Positions 22,168 through 38,890 of a stretch of 64,000 nt of DNA are shown here, in pieces. The position numbers were made by a program, and so were the translations under genes. Numbering within the stretch: the first letter of the stretch is position 1; each line of letters opens with the position of its first letter. Below the pieces are notes generated by a model. It was given only the letters and a program-made list of their open reading frames with translations, did not search any database and was not told where the DNA came from. Source of the DNA: Fistulifera solaris (Eukaryota; Bacillariophyta; Bacillariophyceae; Naviculales; Stauroneidaceae); NCBI GenBank assembly GCA_030295235.1, contig AP026146.1, forward strand, positions 682,001-746,000. Direction: 5' to 3'.

Positions 22168-23345
22168 GTTTAGTTTGCGGGTCAAGAAATGTCAAAATTA
22201 TGAGACGATTCATTTTTTCGGTGTCCCTTTTCGTGAGGGAACAATTACCGGACGTAAACCGTGTGAGGTCTTTCATGAGCGCCTTACTATCACGGTTGTG
22301 TAGCTGTGAGATGTCCGTTGTCAATTAATTCTATCCGTCTGTGTGTACTGGAGAGGCCCAATCTTTGTAATACGGGTTGGTCCCTTGTCGAATGTTCTAC
22401 TGACTGGTCATCGGTCATCGTCATAAAGCGTTTCAATTTTCAATTTTCAATTTTCGAGTCTTGTTATTCTGATGTCTAACAAATAAAGGTCTGAGTCATG
22501 AGTCATGAATGTTGTTCGCGTTTACAAGCTACATGTTACAAGTTCGGCAAACGGAAAATTTAATTATTGCCCCCAAGAATTGCCCCAGATTGCCCGGACC
22601 TTCGTTCACTCGTGACTCGTGACCAAGACAAAAGCCGGCATTTGTGGCGAAGAGAGCCGAAAATTTGGGTGGGTCGAAATAACACAATATCCGGGTATAT
22701 CTCTGTCGATAAATTCTTTACGGGGCCTACGTGAAATGCACGTAGACACTAGAAGCGTTACAAGTGTCCGTGCATTAAACGATCTTATCTCTTTTAGGTT
22801 AGAATCTCGTTTTGGATTAGTAGGACTCTGTTTGTGAAACAGAGGAATGATTTTTTAACCATCTAGACTGTAAAAATGATATCTGGTATCTGGCTCTGGC
22901 TCCACCGTAGCTCGAAGGCGTGCATGTAAAATGTTAACCTTATCATCTTATAGCTTAACACGCACCAAGCACACGTGCCCTTAATGTATGCGGTATCTAA
23001 GTAAATTCAATTGTATGGTCTCAATTGTACACAAAAATGGAGCAATACACTAATTGATTTTTTGTCGTTATTCAAAGTGTACAATATTTATCCGTTGATT
23101 TCTCATCTTGCAAAACCATCAACAATCAACAAGCAACAAGGCAAAACAGTTTGCCAACAGCCGCCGACACAATGAAAAGAATGGAGTAGTATGCTCTGAC
23201 AAACAACGAGACCAAAAGGAAAGACAAAGAAAGAGCAGCCTCTTCTTTGCTACAGCGAAATTAGCGAAAGGACGTTAAACAGGAACTGACATTTGACTGA
23301 ATCGACTTGTACCTTTTGCTTACGAAGCTATCCGACTGCTATAAA
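22168..23345. other. Intergenic region with low-complexity runs
   Basis: About 1.2 kb without a supported gene. A short CAATTTTC tandem run lies near 22432-22456. A hairpin repeat is at about 22706-22775 (separate entry). The last 250 bases are AC-rich and presumably hold the transporter promoter and leader. Confidence 0.5.
22706..22775. repeat. Dispersed hairpin repeat, copy 1
   Basis: This segment contains CCTACGTGAAATGCACGTAG, where CTACGTG and CACGTAG pair around a five-base loop, followed by ACACTAGAAGCGTT. Related copies lie at about 55970-56040 and 56520-56585. Origin is unknown. Confidence 0.5.
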
Positions 23346-25514
23346 ATGCCTGACAAATATCCCGGAGGCGTTAGTGGTCCTCGTAGATCTACACCGATCA
23401 GTCCGACGGCAGATGAATCTATGGATACGGTTGCGGCAAATGCAGAAGCTGCTCGATTAGCCCGCGAACTGGGCGTCGTCGGGTCGGCACAACCAGTTTC
23501 TCGACCTCTCTTTAGCCGCTTTCGGCCAAACAACAATAATTTTGCGTCCTCATCGAATTCCAATTACATTCAAGACAAACAAGACGAACCATCTTCTTAT
23601 GTTCGAATGAGAGATGATTCACAGCGCTCTCAACCATTCACTGCGTCCACAGAGTTCGATACTTCTCCCAGTTATCCAGCTCATTATCCTCATATTACTA
23701 TTGCCAACAGTCAAGGAGAACCGATCCATGAATTTGATTGTCATGGACAGCGCACTCCGTATAGAGAAGGACCTTACTTCTTATCGCGTGATGCAGCTGG
23801 TCGTCTTGTAAAGAAGCGTTGGTGTAAGTACAGAAGCGTTGTGCCGCATCTTTCCGTCGTTCACGAACACGGCACCTAACATGTCTATCTTTCGTACTTG
23901 CGTTACAGACGGAAGACTCGAAGACGGCTATTTAGCGAGATCCTCTATCTATTTGCACGAGTACTTTGGTTTTACTATCTATACGCCTCTTACTCATGAA
24001 GAGCAGGTTGAAATGAAGAAACCAAATGGAAAAATCCCTCGCTGGATGTATGAATTCACGTCACTTCCCAATTTGGCTATACCCACGTCCTATTTTTGCA
24101 TCGGCGTTGCTTTGCAGCTACTCAGAACGCCTCTGATTGTCTATTTTATTGAAGATCTGAACGCAACGCCGGCCGAAGTCAATGTTCTCTTCACGGTCAT
24201 GGCCGTCCCATGGTGTTTCAAGGTGATTTATGGATTTTTGTCCGACTGCTTGCCCATTAGTGGCTTGCGTCGAAAGCCCTATTTCATGACGGGTTGGGTC
24301 GTTTTCATCGTTTCGAATCTCATTTTGATGATCAACCCGATCCCCTCCATTCCTGTTTGTATTCTTCTGGTCTTTACACAAACCGCTGGATACATGCTTG
24401 CCGATGTGATGACGGACGCTTTGATTGTGGAACGAAGTCGCTACGAATCGCAAGAAAAACGAGGAACTATGCAGTCCAAGGGATACATTGTTCGATTCTT
24501 TGGATCGACAGTTGGGGCGACCATCGGTGCTTTGGTCTACAACAAAGACGATTGGGACTGGTCATTACCGATTCGATTGATCTTTTTCATCAATGCGGCG
24601 TTCCCTTTGATTTTTCTGTTACCGTTCGTTCCTTATTTACTCGAGCTCGAAACAGACTGCTTGCCTAAAAATTTTTGGGATCAATGTCGTGAACTGTTTC
24701 ACACAGCACAACTACGGGCCGTGTGGCAACCCATGACTTTTGTGTATGTATACAATGCCTTGCAGCTCACCAACGCTGCTTGGATGAACTTTCTTGTTGA
24801 AGGCCTCAAGTTTTCCGCCTGGCAAATCGGGCTAGTTTCCATTGTTGGATCCATCATGTCGTGGTTTGGAATCATGACATATGAGCGATTCTTTTTGCAA
24901 GTAACTGGAGGATCGTTTACTTTTGGTGCACGACATTAGCTTCGGCAATTGCTTTGGGGCAACTTATTTTGGTGTTTGGAGTTAATCGACAGTGGGGTAT
25001 TCCGGATATTTGGTTTAGCATGGGGGACGACGTGTTGGTAGAGTTCGTAATTGCTGTGCAGTTCTTGCCCATGTGCATCATGTATCTTGGTTTATGTCCT
25101 CCAGGTTCAGAGGGAACAACTTACGCGATGCTGACCACGTGGAGTAATCTCGCGGGCTCTCTGGCATTCGATATTTCAACAGCGCTGACATCTGTTTGGG
25201 ATGTTTCGTCCGAAACAATCGCTGCCGGTGACTATAGTGGAATATGGAAGTTGTCTTTGTTTTGTGGGCTAATCGGTCCAGTGCCCCTGGCACTGCTAGG
25301 TTTGATTCCCAAGAACAAGGAGGATCAGCGAAAGTTGCAAGAAGATGGCACGCGACACTACTTCAAAGGTGCACTGTTTATTGCATTGATGATTTTGACG
25401 CTAGTAATAACGTTTGCTGAGTCCATCTACGAAGTGGCCTTACATGAACAAGATCGCGAAGAAATGAGTGAAGAGCGGCGACGAAAGTTGAGTAGGCTGA
25501 TGGTTGGACACTAG
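23346..25514 (+). CDS. Folate/biopterin transporter family (BT1/FBT) MFS protein
   Basis: Exons are 23346-23823 and 23909-25514 (85-nt GT-AG intron). A disordered N-terminus of about 170 residues is followed by many membrane segments. Family marks include LRTPLIVYFIEDLNATPAEV, VPWCFKVIYGFLSDCLPI, RRKPYFMTGWV and the conserved DVMTDALIVERSR block, which carries charged residues inside the membrane domain. BT1/FBT proteins carry folates, pterins or related compounds; the substrate here is unknown. One T is missing in the T run at about 24891-24895; adding it continues the protein through SNWRIVYFWCTTLASA and gives 694 aa. No plastid pre-sequence is evident, so a plasma-membrane or endomembrane location is possible. 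Confidence 0.85.
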
Positions 25515-25666
25515 AACGAGCGGGTTGTCCACTCCTGGGGCATCTTTGAATCTAGAATAGATATTGCGTGTATGCAGCTTCGTTTATTTATTTTTTCTTA
25601 GCTAAAGGAGTTTGGAACAATAGCGCATGTGTTTCGATTGTGCTAGCCATGTAGTCCGCAGTCGTT

Positions 25667-26853
25667 CTAATACACTTGGATAAGGATGTGTGACATGCAT
25701 GAGTACACGCCAGTATTCTTTCCGGTACTCTTGACCGACGAGAACTTTGATCGGTGAGCTTCATTTTTGCGGTTTTGGTCCACGACAGGAGTGACGCTGA
25801 TTTGACACGCGAGATCCTTTGCTAGACATAGCCGTCCATTCAAATACTTCTTTTCCGAATGAGATGCCATGTCCGAACCCGCAGTGTCAGTGCAAATATC
25901 CGATGGCATCGGTACCTGGATGATGGTTTCAACTGGCCTTCCAATGATCAAATCTTTCGATTGCACACACGAAAGTTCGAGAAATGCTTTGTTAGCGTAA
26001 ACGACGCAAAGGGTGGCGTCGACTGCGTAACGATACGAGCTTCGTCCGAGATTGAAACGGCTTCTTCAATATCAATCGCGTTTTCCATCGAAATTCCTGT
26101 GGGAGGGAGAAGTCCAAGCGATTGAGTCATCGGGTTCGAAATGACTTTCCAGAGGAACTGGTCACCTAAATCTGTCTCCTTTTGCTGCTTAATTGATGGT
26201 GCGCTCCACACAAGGGCTTGTGCCATCCATTGCCCCTCACAAAATATGGATCTCGGGAGGTTCAACAACGTGTTGGTTCCTCCCCTTTGCTGGGATTGAA
26301 TCGCTTTTTGCCTTGATTTCCACACGTCTGCCGGAAGGAGCTCACAATGCGAGACATCAATTTCTGGATGTTTAGGACTTTTCCTTGCCTTCGAAATATA
26401 TTTTGGAGAGAGAGTGGGAACGATCTGAGGCTCAAAAGCGTTCGCCCGAAGTCCCAAGTTCCATAGAACACTGCGGGCCTCTTTCATAAGAATCGAAGAA
26501 GGAAAGCATGTTTTCTTGGCAGCCTTCATGGCGGTTGACGCCGTATACTTGTCTTCGCGTGCGAGAACTTCAGAGAGTCGAGTTAAGATCGTTTGCTTTG
26601 AATTCAAAAAATCGAAACACGATTCAAGATCTTCATCTTCTTCGCAGATTAGGTCGGACGTAATTTGACGTTCCTCCAGAGCTAGTCCACTGCATATGAA
26701 GAAATCGTCTTCCGAAACGTCGGAGCTACCATCTAGCGATGAGACACCGCTGTCACAGCTACAAGGACTCTGTTCTGAATAGACAACCCGCCTCTCTTTA
26801 AAGGACTGCTCGTCCGGAACTATGCTAAGTTTACGTTTTAAAAGTTGTTCCAT
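25667..26853 (-). CDS. PAS-domain protein 1
   Basis: The start is the ATG at 26853 (MEQLLKRKLSIVPDEQ). The first 270 residues are Ser-, Asp- and Glu-rich with no recognised domain. The C-terminal part has a PAS core: RIVTQSTPPFAVVYANKAF, then LELSCVQSKDLIIGRPVETII, the strand-helix pattern of sensor PAS domains. One base is missing near 26007, exactly inside that core; correction gives 395 aa. The PAS fold suggests sensing or dimerisation in signalling; no DNA-binding basic region is visible. It is transcribed away from the second PAS gene at 28895, with a transposon between them. Orphan PAS proteins of this style are common in diatoms. Confidence 0.55.
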
Positions 26854-27449
26854 AATTGTCGGATGATTGTGATTTCACAGAGTGGCTTTAGCATTAATTG
26901 TGTGCAAGAATATCGTTTGTTAGTGCTTGTGCTTCGTGAACTGATCCACCGATCTGCCCTCAAGATCAGTCCGAACGATTTTTTTTAAAGAATGTTTGAC
27001 GAATTTTGTTGTTGATAAAGTAACACTCTGAGAGGACAAGTTTCAAAAAAAATACTCAAAGCATTCACACAAGAAGAGAATTGGGAAGAAAGATCATGCG
27101 TTGTCACGTTGTCACTCGATCACAAAATTACGTACGTCGAAAATCTGCGGCTCAGCCAATCATAATCGCGATAGGGATGATGTCATTGGTGTGTTTCAGA
27201 AACACTGATCAGTTCAGAACCTGATATAAAACATAAAACAATCAGCGTCTGTGACTTGAAAATCGGGAACTCATTGGATCATACAGGTGCATCCTTTTCA
27301 GGGCACGTCATTTTGCGCCAGCTGATGCCAGCAGAATTAGGGTATCTGATTGGGTAATGAAATGACGTCAATGGTTCGGTGGAGGAGTCCCTTCATCATC
27401 TCTGTACTGAATAATCTTATAGTTCCGTTTGGCTATGAACCAAACCTGC
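26854..27449. other. Intergenic region upstream of PAS protein 1
   Basis: No gene is seen. It contains a second CRE-like TGACGTCA at 27363-27370 and ends at the transposon's target-site copy. Confidence 0.5.
27363..27370. promoter_or_regulatory. CRE-like palindrome TGACGTCA
   Basis: A perfect octamer about 510 bases upstream of the minus-strand PAS gene and 90 bases from the transposon edge. A bZIP/CRE role is inferred. Confidence 0.3.
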
Positions 27450-27528
27450 AGTAGTGGTTCTCAAAGTTTTTTTTGTGTACGACACCGATCGGTGTTTTTC
27501 GTTTTTTGCTTACGTCACTGCAATCTGA

Positions 27529-28185
27529 TTGGCTCATTTCGCCAAAAACGAAGTGCGAGCTTCGAAACGCGGGCGGCGTACAACACGGACACCGCTCGCC
27601 TTTTTGCCAAAATCTTTCAGAAAAATTCCTCCACCTACGACGCTGCATTTTTTTCAATTCGTCGCTCTTGTTGTTTCATTTTGTTGTCTAATTGTAATAA
27701 TGCCCCGCAGAAACAAACGGCTGAAGCTTATCTCAATGGTTGAGAGTCTGCTGTCTCAGCAGCTTGATGCCATGATGACAAGCCTCTCGACTGGCTTGAT
27801 TTGTGGAGACGACGACGACGACGACGACGACGATGAAGACGCAATACTCTGGATGTTCATGTTCTATTTTGCCTTTTTACAGACAAGATATCTTGAACGT
27901 GGTCGATACAGATCATCGCCGCTGCCTCGGCAAATCCTCAATATCGACTTGAGCGTTACAAATACGAGGAATTGGCTGTCAGACAGTGAATTTCTTCGCA
28001 AATACAGAGTCACTCGGGAAGGATTTACGGCGATTTTGAATCGCATCAAAGATCATCCTGTTTTTCAAAGAGGAAGACGAGGACCGGAACAAGCCCCAGT
28101 AGAGTTTCAGCTTATGGTGTTCCTGAATTACAAAAACTCAATCTTTGTTTTGCCCTCATTGCCTTTACCACGGTATCTATTGTAA
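27529..28185 (+). pseudogene. Transposase-like ORF, truncated
   Basis: The most credible start is the ATG at 27700 (MPRRNKRLKLISM); the frame is open from 27529. A run of Asp codons (GAC repeat at about 27810-27836) precedes the block RYLERGRYRSS, then WLSDSEFLRKYRVTREGFTAIL and GRRGPEQAPVEFQLMVFL. The latter match the helical N-terminal region of PIF/Harbinger transposases that comes before the DDE nuclease domain. The frame stops at 28185, so no catalytic triad is present and the product cannot be an active transposase. Confidence 0.55.
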
Positions 28186-28403
28186 TTATCAGCTTCCGTG
28201 AGCCAATTCAACAAAATGGCCTCCGACGAGTTGGGATCGTTTTCGCCGTTCTTTCCATCTCTCCCCCACAACAAGCGCAAACCTTTTGTCATCGATTTCT
28301 CCAAAGCTTTCCAGCAAGTCTTGGTGCAAACAGCAACAAGATTACCATCAGGATCCCTCGGAGTGTCGAGATTGTTTTTGCAATCACCTTTTGGTCGCAG
28401 CAC
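28128..28403 (-). pseudogene. Myb/MADF-like second ORF fragment of the transposon
   Basis: The minus-strand frame ends with SSEAILLNWLTEADNYNRYR followed by GKTK, resembling the start of the Myb-like DNA-binding proteins that travel with PIF/Harbinger and similar transposons in stramenopiles. The helix-turn-helix itself is cut off by the stop at 28128. This is a remnant only, and the assignment is by pattern memory. Confidence 0.35.
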
Positions 28404-28894
28404 TCCTGATGCAACTTTTGTCGCACATGTAGCATTTCACCAAGCAGTATGCCTGGCCAACCTTGCAGCCTCGAATGCAGCAAGCGTCTGTTGTAGCTGC
28501 AATTGCAGTTGCAGGTTGCGGTTCGGTCATATCTTCTTTGAAATAAAATGAAGTTCACCATTTATTCTGCCACCGCATCTCTTCCGACGACGCGAGTTGC
28601 AACCAAAACTATCCCCATTGGAATCTGGAATATTTTACATGAAAAAGTTCTACAGGTGAATTTAAAGTTTTTGCAGGTGCGTGGGGGACTCAAAGTTTTC
28701 AAAAATAAATAATTGTGATTGGCAAATTATGACGTAAGCGAAACTTGGGGAGCGGTGTTGTGAGGACGGAAAAAAAAACTTTGAGAACCACTAGTAATGT
28801 GAGAAATACGAAGTGTTTGACCGCACCGCTCGTTGCTGCAGTCATGATTCACTTTGCGACCACTCAACAAGTCCAAGTCCACGATAAATAATTA

Positions 28895-31549
28895 ATGCAA
28901 CCATTTTCAATACAATACGCTTATCAAAACATGCCAGCAAATGAAACAGACGAGGCTGTAGAGACAATTAACAATAATGGGCTGATGAAAGATGCAGAAG
29001 CCGAGAGCAAGGAAGTAGCCTCAACCGATTCGACGCAAAGTAGCGATGGCAAAGGTAGCGGAGGCTACAGTGCTGATTACTCACTATCTGAAGAGGACCA
29101 GTCTTCCGACGATACCGGAACGAAAGAAAAGCCTTTGGAAGCAACTACATCTGTCGCCGGCCTGCGGATAACCGATAGGAAAGTGGACAGCGTACGAGGA
29201 GACAAAGAAGATAACACGTCTTCTGATTCACTCAGTTCTCTCGAGAACTCGAAAATGCACAGGTCTTCGAGACAGCGCAAAAGAACGCTTGGGCATTTAA
29301 TAAAACACAAAAACGATGCAATAGAGACAGATGACACTTTTGCAGAATTCTTGAAATCACTGGTCGGTCAAGGCTTTCTCCCTCAACTAAATGGTATGCT
29401 AGCCACGTCGTCCTCCCATCCAATGGACCCTCGTATCGATCTTTCGAATGTTCAATACGTCCCGGAGGCCGAAATAGGAGCGCATCAGAATGAGGCTAGT
29501 GCGAACGTTCCAGTACTGACTGAGGAGAACTATTTGCAGCTGATGGATGTAAGTTACTTGGACTGGAACATGATTGTCAATCATCGGAAACCCACTCAAT
29601 CATATTATGCTACAGTCGGTACGGCCATTTTCAAAGTTCCAGGTGTTCCTCTCTCGGAGCCATTATTACCAAAAGAACAAAAAGAAAACGAAGGATCATC
29701 TTCAGATCCTGTTTCCTCGGAAGGTTTCACATCCTTTTTACAACTACTTACACTGGAAGCAGTAATGATAACACAACTCATTCGGCTGATTCTTCGGACT
29801 CTAATAAAAATCATCCGGATTTCAAAGAAAAAGATAATACACATCTTTCTGAGCAATTAACATTAAAACGGAAAGATGAAGGTGGAGGCGAATCGTCGGG
29901 ATCTTCGCAAAAGCGAGTACGAATTATAGAGACTGCTAGAAGTCCTAGAGCCTCTCGTGATGACGCAGACAATGGAGCCGAGCTCAACGATCCAGATCAA
30001 ATCAGAGAGAGAATTCGATTTTTGGCGGCCAGAGCAAATGGTTCTACCGCGAGCTCCACGTCCAACAGCGAAGATCATAGGCCGGTGCCACACTCGTTAT
30101 CCAGATTAGTTACTGATATCTCATCATCCAATCGCACGGATAGTGCCGCTGGAACTTCAGAGTCTGCTGGAAACACGGGAAGTGCAAGCAACCAGGGTAG
30201 TTCCGGTAGCGGTGCGGACGGAAAGGGCAGTAGTGAAGAGGGCAAGGGAAGTAGTGAAGAAATTGGGAAGAGTCGAGGTGATGACGCCGGCGGGTCGGAT
30301 GAAACACCTTTTGGGAGAAGCCTTATGGTTCTGCTGTGAAAGCTAAGATAGATTCGGGGCATAACCAAAAATGCAGTCATCACAAGGTGACGAATTGAGA
30401 GAGAAGTTGATTCACAAGAAGCGAAAGCGTATAGAAATGCGACGCGAATATGAAGCTCAGCAGCACTTCGAGTCGTCGGAAAGCAGTGGCTACAACTCAG
30501 AATCGTTGTTTAGGCCTGGGAAGCATATTCACATGGATCAAGTTCTTCAAGTTAGCAATATACCTAGGTAAGCGTCTCTCGTTGTACATTTTGTACGAAG
30601 TATCGGCTACACACGCTCACTTACCCTATTTTTTGTCGCCAGACTTGTGATTCAAGCTTTGTCTCCATTCTTGGTCGTTCATGCAAATGCCGCATATTCA
30701 CGACTTACTGGTCTTGAAGCACACGAAGTTGTTGGAAAGTCGGTTAACTTTCTGTTGGCGTTGCCGGAGTCCGCTTCGGATGAACTTGAGCGAAATGCTC
30801 AGTTGGATCATGCACGGCCAACTACTCAAAACACACCAGTGGAACCAGGAGGACCCACTGAGCCTGCTTTCGCCGGACGAGCAACAAGCGAAATGCAGCA
30901 TAAAGATTCCGGTCGCTTCGAAACAGTTGAGCGATTGATTGTTTCGTGTGGATTTGGTCACATCCAGTTCATCAATGCGCTTGCCGTTAATAGGCACCAA
31001 ATGGTTGGTCGCAATGTATCTTTCTTGAGCCAATCCATTAATGATGCAAAGGAGAACCAGTCGGAGAAAGACGTGGATAGCAAGTCCACGAACGCTTTAA
31101 GGAATGATGTGGTCGATAAACAAATTATTCCTTGCCGCACGGCGATTGCTCCCATAGTATCCAGTCAGATGCCAGCAGAAAGCAGTGCACCAACCGACCT
31201 TGATACGAAACGACGGAAGCAACATCACAACAGTACCTCTGAGAATGTCAACGCAAAAAGCATCACCCTGAAAGACCCACCAGGTCAACATAGACGACAT
31301 CATCCGCCTCAAGTCATCACTCATTATATCATTCAGCTGGAACGACTAGCCGCCGGCGGAGTAAAACAGTTGAGTGTCGACGATTCCATTTCATCCAACT
31401 CTACTTCAGTGGAAGCACGACTTGTTGGTTTAAGTAAAACTGCTCTACTACAACAAAAGGACGCTGTTGTTCATCCTATAGCATTGGGCGACGACGAAGC
31501 TTCTGGGTCAACGACAAACCAGGAGGAAACAATTATTGCCATCGCTTAA
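28895..31549 (+). CDS. PAS-domain protein 2, possible transcription regulator
   Basis: The gene has two exons, 28895-30567 and 30643-31549 (75-nt GT-AG intron). The first 490 residues are acidic and Ser/Gly-rich, with RQRKR and LKRKDE basic patches. Just before the PAS domain is a basic helix, REKLIHKKRKRIEMRREYEA. The PAS core is SPFLVVHANAAYSRLTGLEA, with a second half-like segment later (VSCGFGHIQFINALAV, VGRNVSFLSQ). Frame breaks, all one missing base, lie near 29738 (T run), 30325 and 30370 (A run); corrected length is 860 aa. A basic stretch before PAS is reminiscent of diatom bZIP-PAS factors, but no leucine zipper is clear. A second ATG (28931, MPANETDEAVE) is also possible. Confidence 0.6.
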
Positions 31550-31639
31550 ACTATTCCTAATCATGGTGGAAGTGTGTAAACATATAATCACAGTTAAATT
31601 AAGTGAGCTTCAATCATTACGGATCTTTAAAATAGAGCA

Positions 31640-31648
31640 TACCAGGTA
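31640..31648. promoter_or_regulatory. TACCAGGTA palindrome (promoter motif candidate)
   Basis: The first of three exact copies upstream of the RNA polymerase I gene, 293 bases before its start codon. Function is inferred. Confidence 0.35.
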
Positions 31649-31844
31649 AGCTTCCATTATTAAAAAAAATCAATGCGTTCAACAATTTACGGGACTGATT
31701 TAACGTTGAGTCTTTTTGGACCGGTCTACTCTTTTAGAGAGAGTCGCTGACCAACGTCTGATAGTCTGTGCGCACAAATAAATTAGCCATTCATCTTTTC
31801 CGTTTTGCGAGAAACACGTCCTATTTTCGTTTTGATCGAATCGA

Positions 31845-31853
31845 TACCAGGTA
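31845..31853. promoter_or_regulatory. TACCAGGTA palindrome (promoter motif candidate)
   Basis: The second exact copy, 88 bases before the start codon at 31933. Function is inferred. Confidence 0.4.
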
Positions 31854-31882
31854 GCCTCAACCAAACGAAAGAAGAAAGGACG

Positions 31883-31891
31883 TACCAGGTA
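31883..31891. promoter_or_regulatory. TACCAGGTA palindrome (promoter motif candidate)
   Basis: The third exact copy, 50 bases before the start codon, so it may lie at or inside the transcribed leader. Function is inferred. Confidence 0.4.
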
Positions 31892-31932
31892 TTGATAATC
31901 GAAACTGACTTTTTCTCTTCCTTACGTTCGTC

Positions 31933-37539
<5,607 letters not shown>

Positions 37540-38049
37540 GCCATTGTTTTTACAATTTCTCAACTATATAATACTACGTATGCTTGTTCAGTTGTGGAAT
37601 AGACTGGGCTACTTTGTACGGAGTATAAATCATAATAGTGCCAAGTTCGGTGAGCCTCCTCTGGCTCACTAGGTTAGACCAAAGGAGCAATCTAGCTGCG
37701 TCAGCATTGAACCTCTAACCTTAAGAAACATTTTAGTCAGTGCGCCGTAACAGTGTCTTTTAAAGCTGATGAGACATCCATCTACATTTCAGTTGTCGGT
37801 TGTCGCGCCAGCCAACAATCTCACTATCGCAACTGCGCACCCTGTTGACAGTTGACACACGCGATAAGACGAAGCGAACCGATACAAGCATAGACTATTG
37901 TTCCTTTTGTTTCCATTTATTAAGTCATTCATTTTGATTTTCCTGTCCTAAGAATAAGAAGAGAGAGCACGAAAGTCAGTGCTGGATGATACACCTGACA
38001 AGCAATTGAACGATAAGCACGAATTGTAACACCTTTCATTTCATTCATC
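37540..38049. other. Intergenic region with a GTGAGCC hairpin
   Basis: No gene is visible. GTGAGCC at 37650-37656 pairs exactly with GGCTCAC at 37663-37669 around a six-base loop, 110 bases past the RNA polymerase I stop. This may be a 3'-end structure. Confidence 0.45.
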
Positions 38050-38370
38050 ATGACGAAGTCCGCAACAAATGATAGTAAAACAGATAAACGTCCTTGGACT
38101 GACACAAATTCTGACAAGAAATGTCGACCTGACCAAGCGAATATATTTCAACGTTGGATGTACCGTACAGATTTGCACAATGGAGCCTACATGTTGAACG
38201 ATTGCGAGAAATGGTCGTTGTACGCCTTCTTCTGGATTTGCGTGTACTTGGTGGGCATGTATCTGTACGCATTTTCGGCCGGATTTTGGCACGGATTGAT
38301 GCATCCTCAGGAAGAAGATGTTACGGTTTTAGATCCATTGGTGCATTCAACCATGGAGGGTGAATTTTAA
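38050..38370 (+). CDS. Small single-pass membrane protein, SPT small-subunit-like
   Basis: This is an intact 106-codon ORF with the ATG at 38050. It has a hydrophilic N-terminus (TDKRPWTDTNSDKK), then FQRWMYRTDLHNGAYMLNDCEKW and one strong membrane segment (YAFFWICVYLVGMYLYAF), then an acidic tail. The arrangement YML, a few residues, Glu-Arg/Lys, aromatic, directly before a membrane helix resembles the small activating subunits of serine palmitoyltransferase (LYMLEPWER in animals), which sit in the ER and stimulate the first step of sphingolipid synthesis. The match is by eye and short, so a different small membrane protein remains possible. Confidence 0.5.
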   Translation: MTKSATNDSKTDKRPWTDTNSDKKCRPDQANIFQRWMYRTDLHNGAYMLNDCEKWSLYAFFWICVYLVGMYLYAFSAGFWHGLMHPQEEDVTVLDPLVHSTMEGEF

Positions 38371-38890
38371 TTTCAAGTGAATGACGGCGGGTGTCAAGCA
38401 TGTTGTTGTTAGAAGCGCAACGGCAGCCATCTCTACGGAAAATCCAGAAGGGATGCTTCGATTCTGGTGTCTTTGTCGTCTTCAAGCTACCAAGGAGTGC
38501 CTCGAAGGTCTTTCTACGCTCTTTTTGTCAGCTGTTGAATAAGGGATAGATAGCAAGTACTTTCTTTTTCCAATGAAAAATAGTCGTCCAGTCCATTCAA
38601 TAGTCCAGTCCATTCAATACAATATTTTTAAACTTGATGATAATGAAAGCTTTAGGCCTTATTTATTTCATGCATCGATCAAGCTTCCCTAGGGAAAAAA
38701 CTAGGCGAGAACGAAGGCGGCCTATTTTCTACAGTTCACTTAGAAAGGTTTTGTTACGTCAACCTACGTGCTTTAATTAAGAACTAATCCTAATAAGCAA
38801 ACGAAATCAATTGGCATAATTGCTGGACTTACTCGTATTGTACAAAACGAAAAGTTCGTTTTACGACCTCGCGACTCCACGCTTCCAGTC
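38371..38890. other. Intergenic spacer with a short tandem duplication
   Basis: No gene is visible. GTCCAGTCCATTCAATA is present twice in tandem near 38586-38620. The rest is AT-rich. Confidence 0.45.

Larger units (their letters stand above)
27453..28792 (+). mobile_element. TIR transposon, PIF/Harbinger-like, decayed
   Basis: The ends are a 22-bp terminal inverted repeat beginning AGTGGTTCTCAAAG and running into a T tract; the right end is its exact complement. Further in, both arms share GCTTACGTCA. The element is flanked by the triplet AGT on both sides (27450-27452 and 28793-28795), a 3-bp target duplication as expected for PIF/Harbinger. Inside are the N-terminal half of a transposase-like ORF on + and a Myb/MADF-like fragment on -. 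The catalytic DDE part is missing, so this is a non-autonomous internal-deletion copy. The terminal sequence also resembles hAT ends, but those make 8-bp duplications. Confidence 0.7.
31550..31932. other. Promoter region of the RNA polymerase I gene
   Basis: No gene is seen in these 383 bases. It holds three TACCAGGTA palindromes (31640-31648, 31845-31853, 31883-31891), the densest group in the window, at 293, 88 and 50 bases before the start codon at 31933. Confidence 0.5.

Noticed and set aside
24891-24960. Intron explaining the frame change in the transporter
   Set aside because: GCAAGTAACTGG offers a donor-like GT, but the residues on both sides of the T run continue the family alignment without a gap, so a missing T is simpler.
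27453-28792. hAT transposon, based on the AGTGGTTCTCAAAG termini
   Set aside because: The flanking duplication is 3 bases (AGT), not 8, and the ORF resembles PIF/Harbinger. I retain the doubt as a finding.
37650-37669. Bacterial-type rho-independent terminator
   Set aside because: The hairpin lacks a following T run and lies in a eukaryotic 3' region. It may still be an RNA structure.
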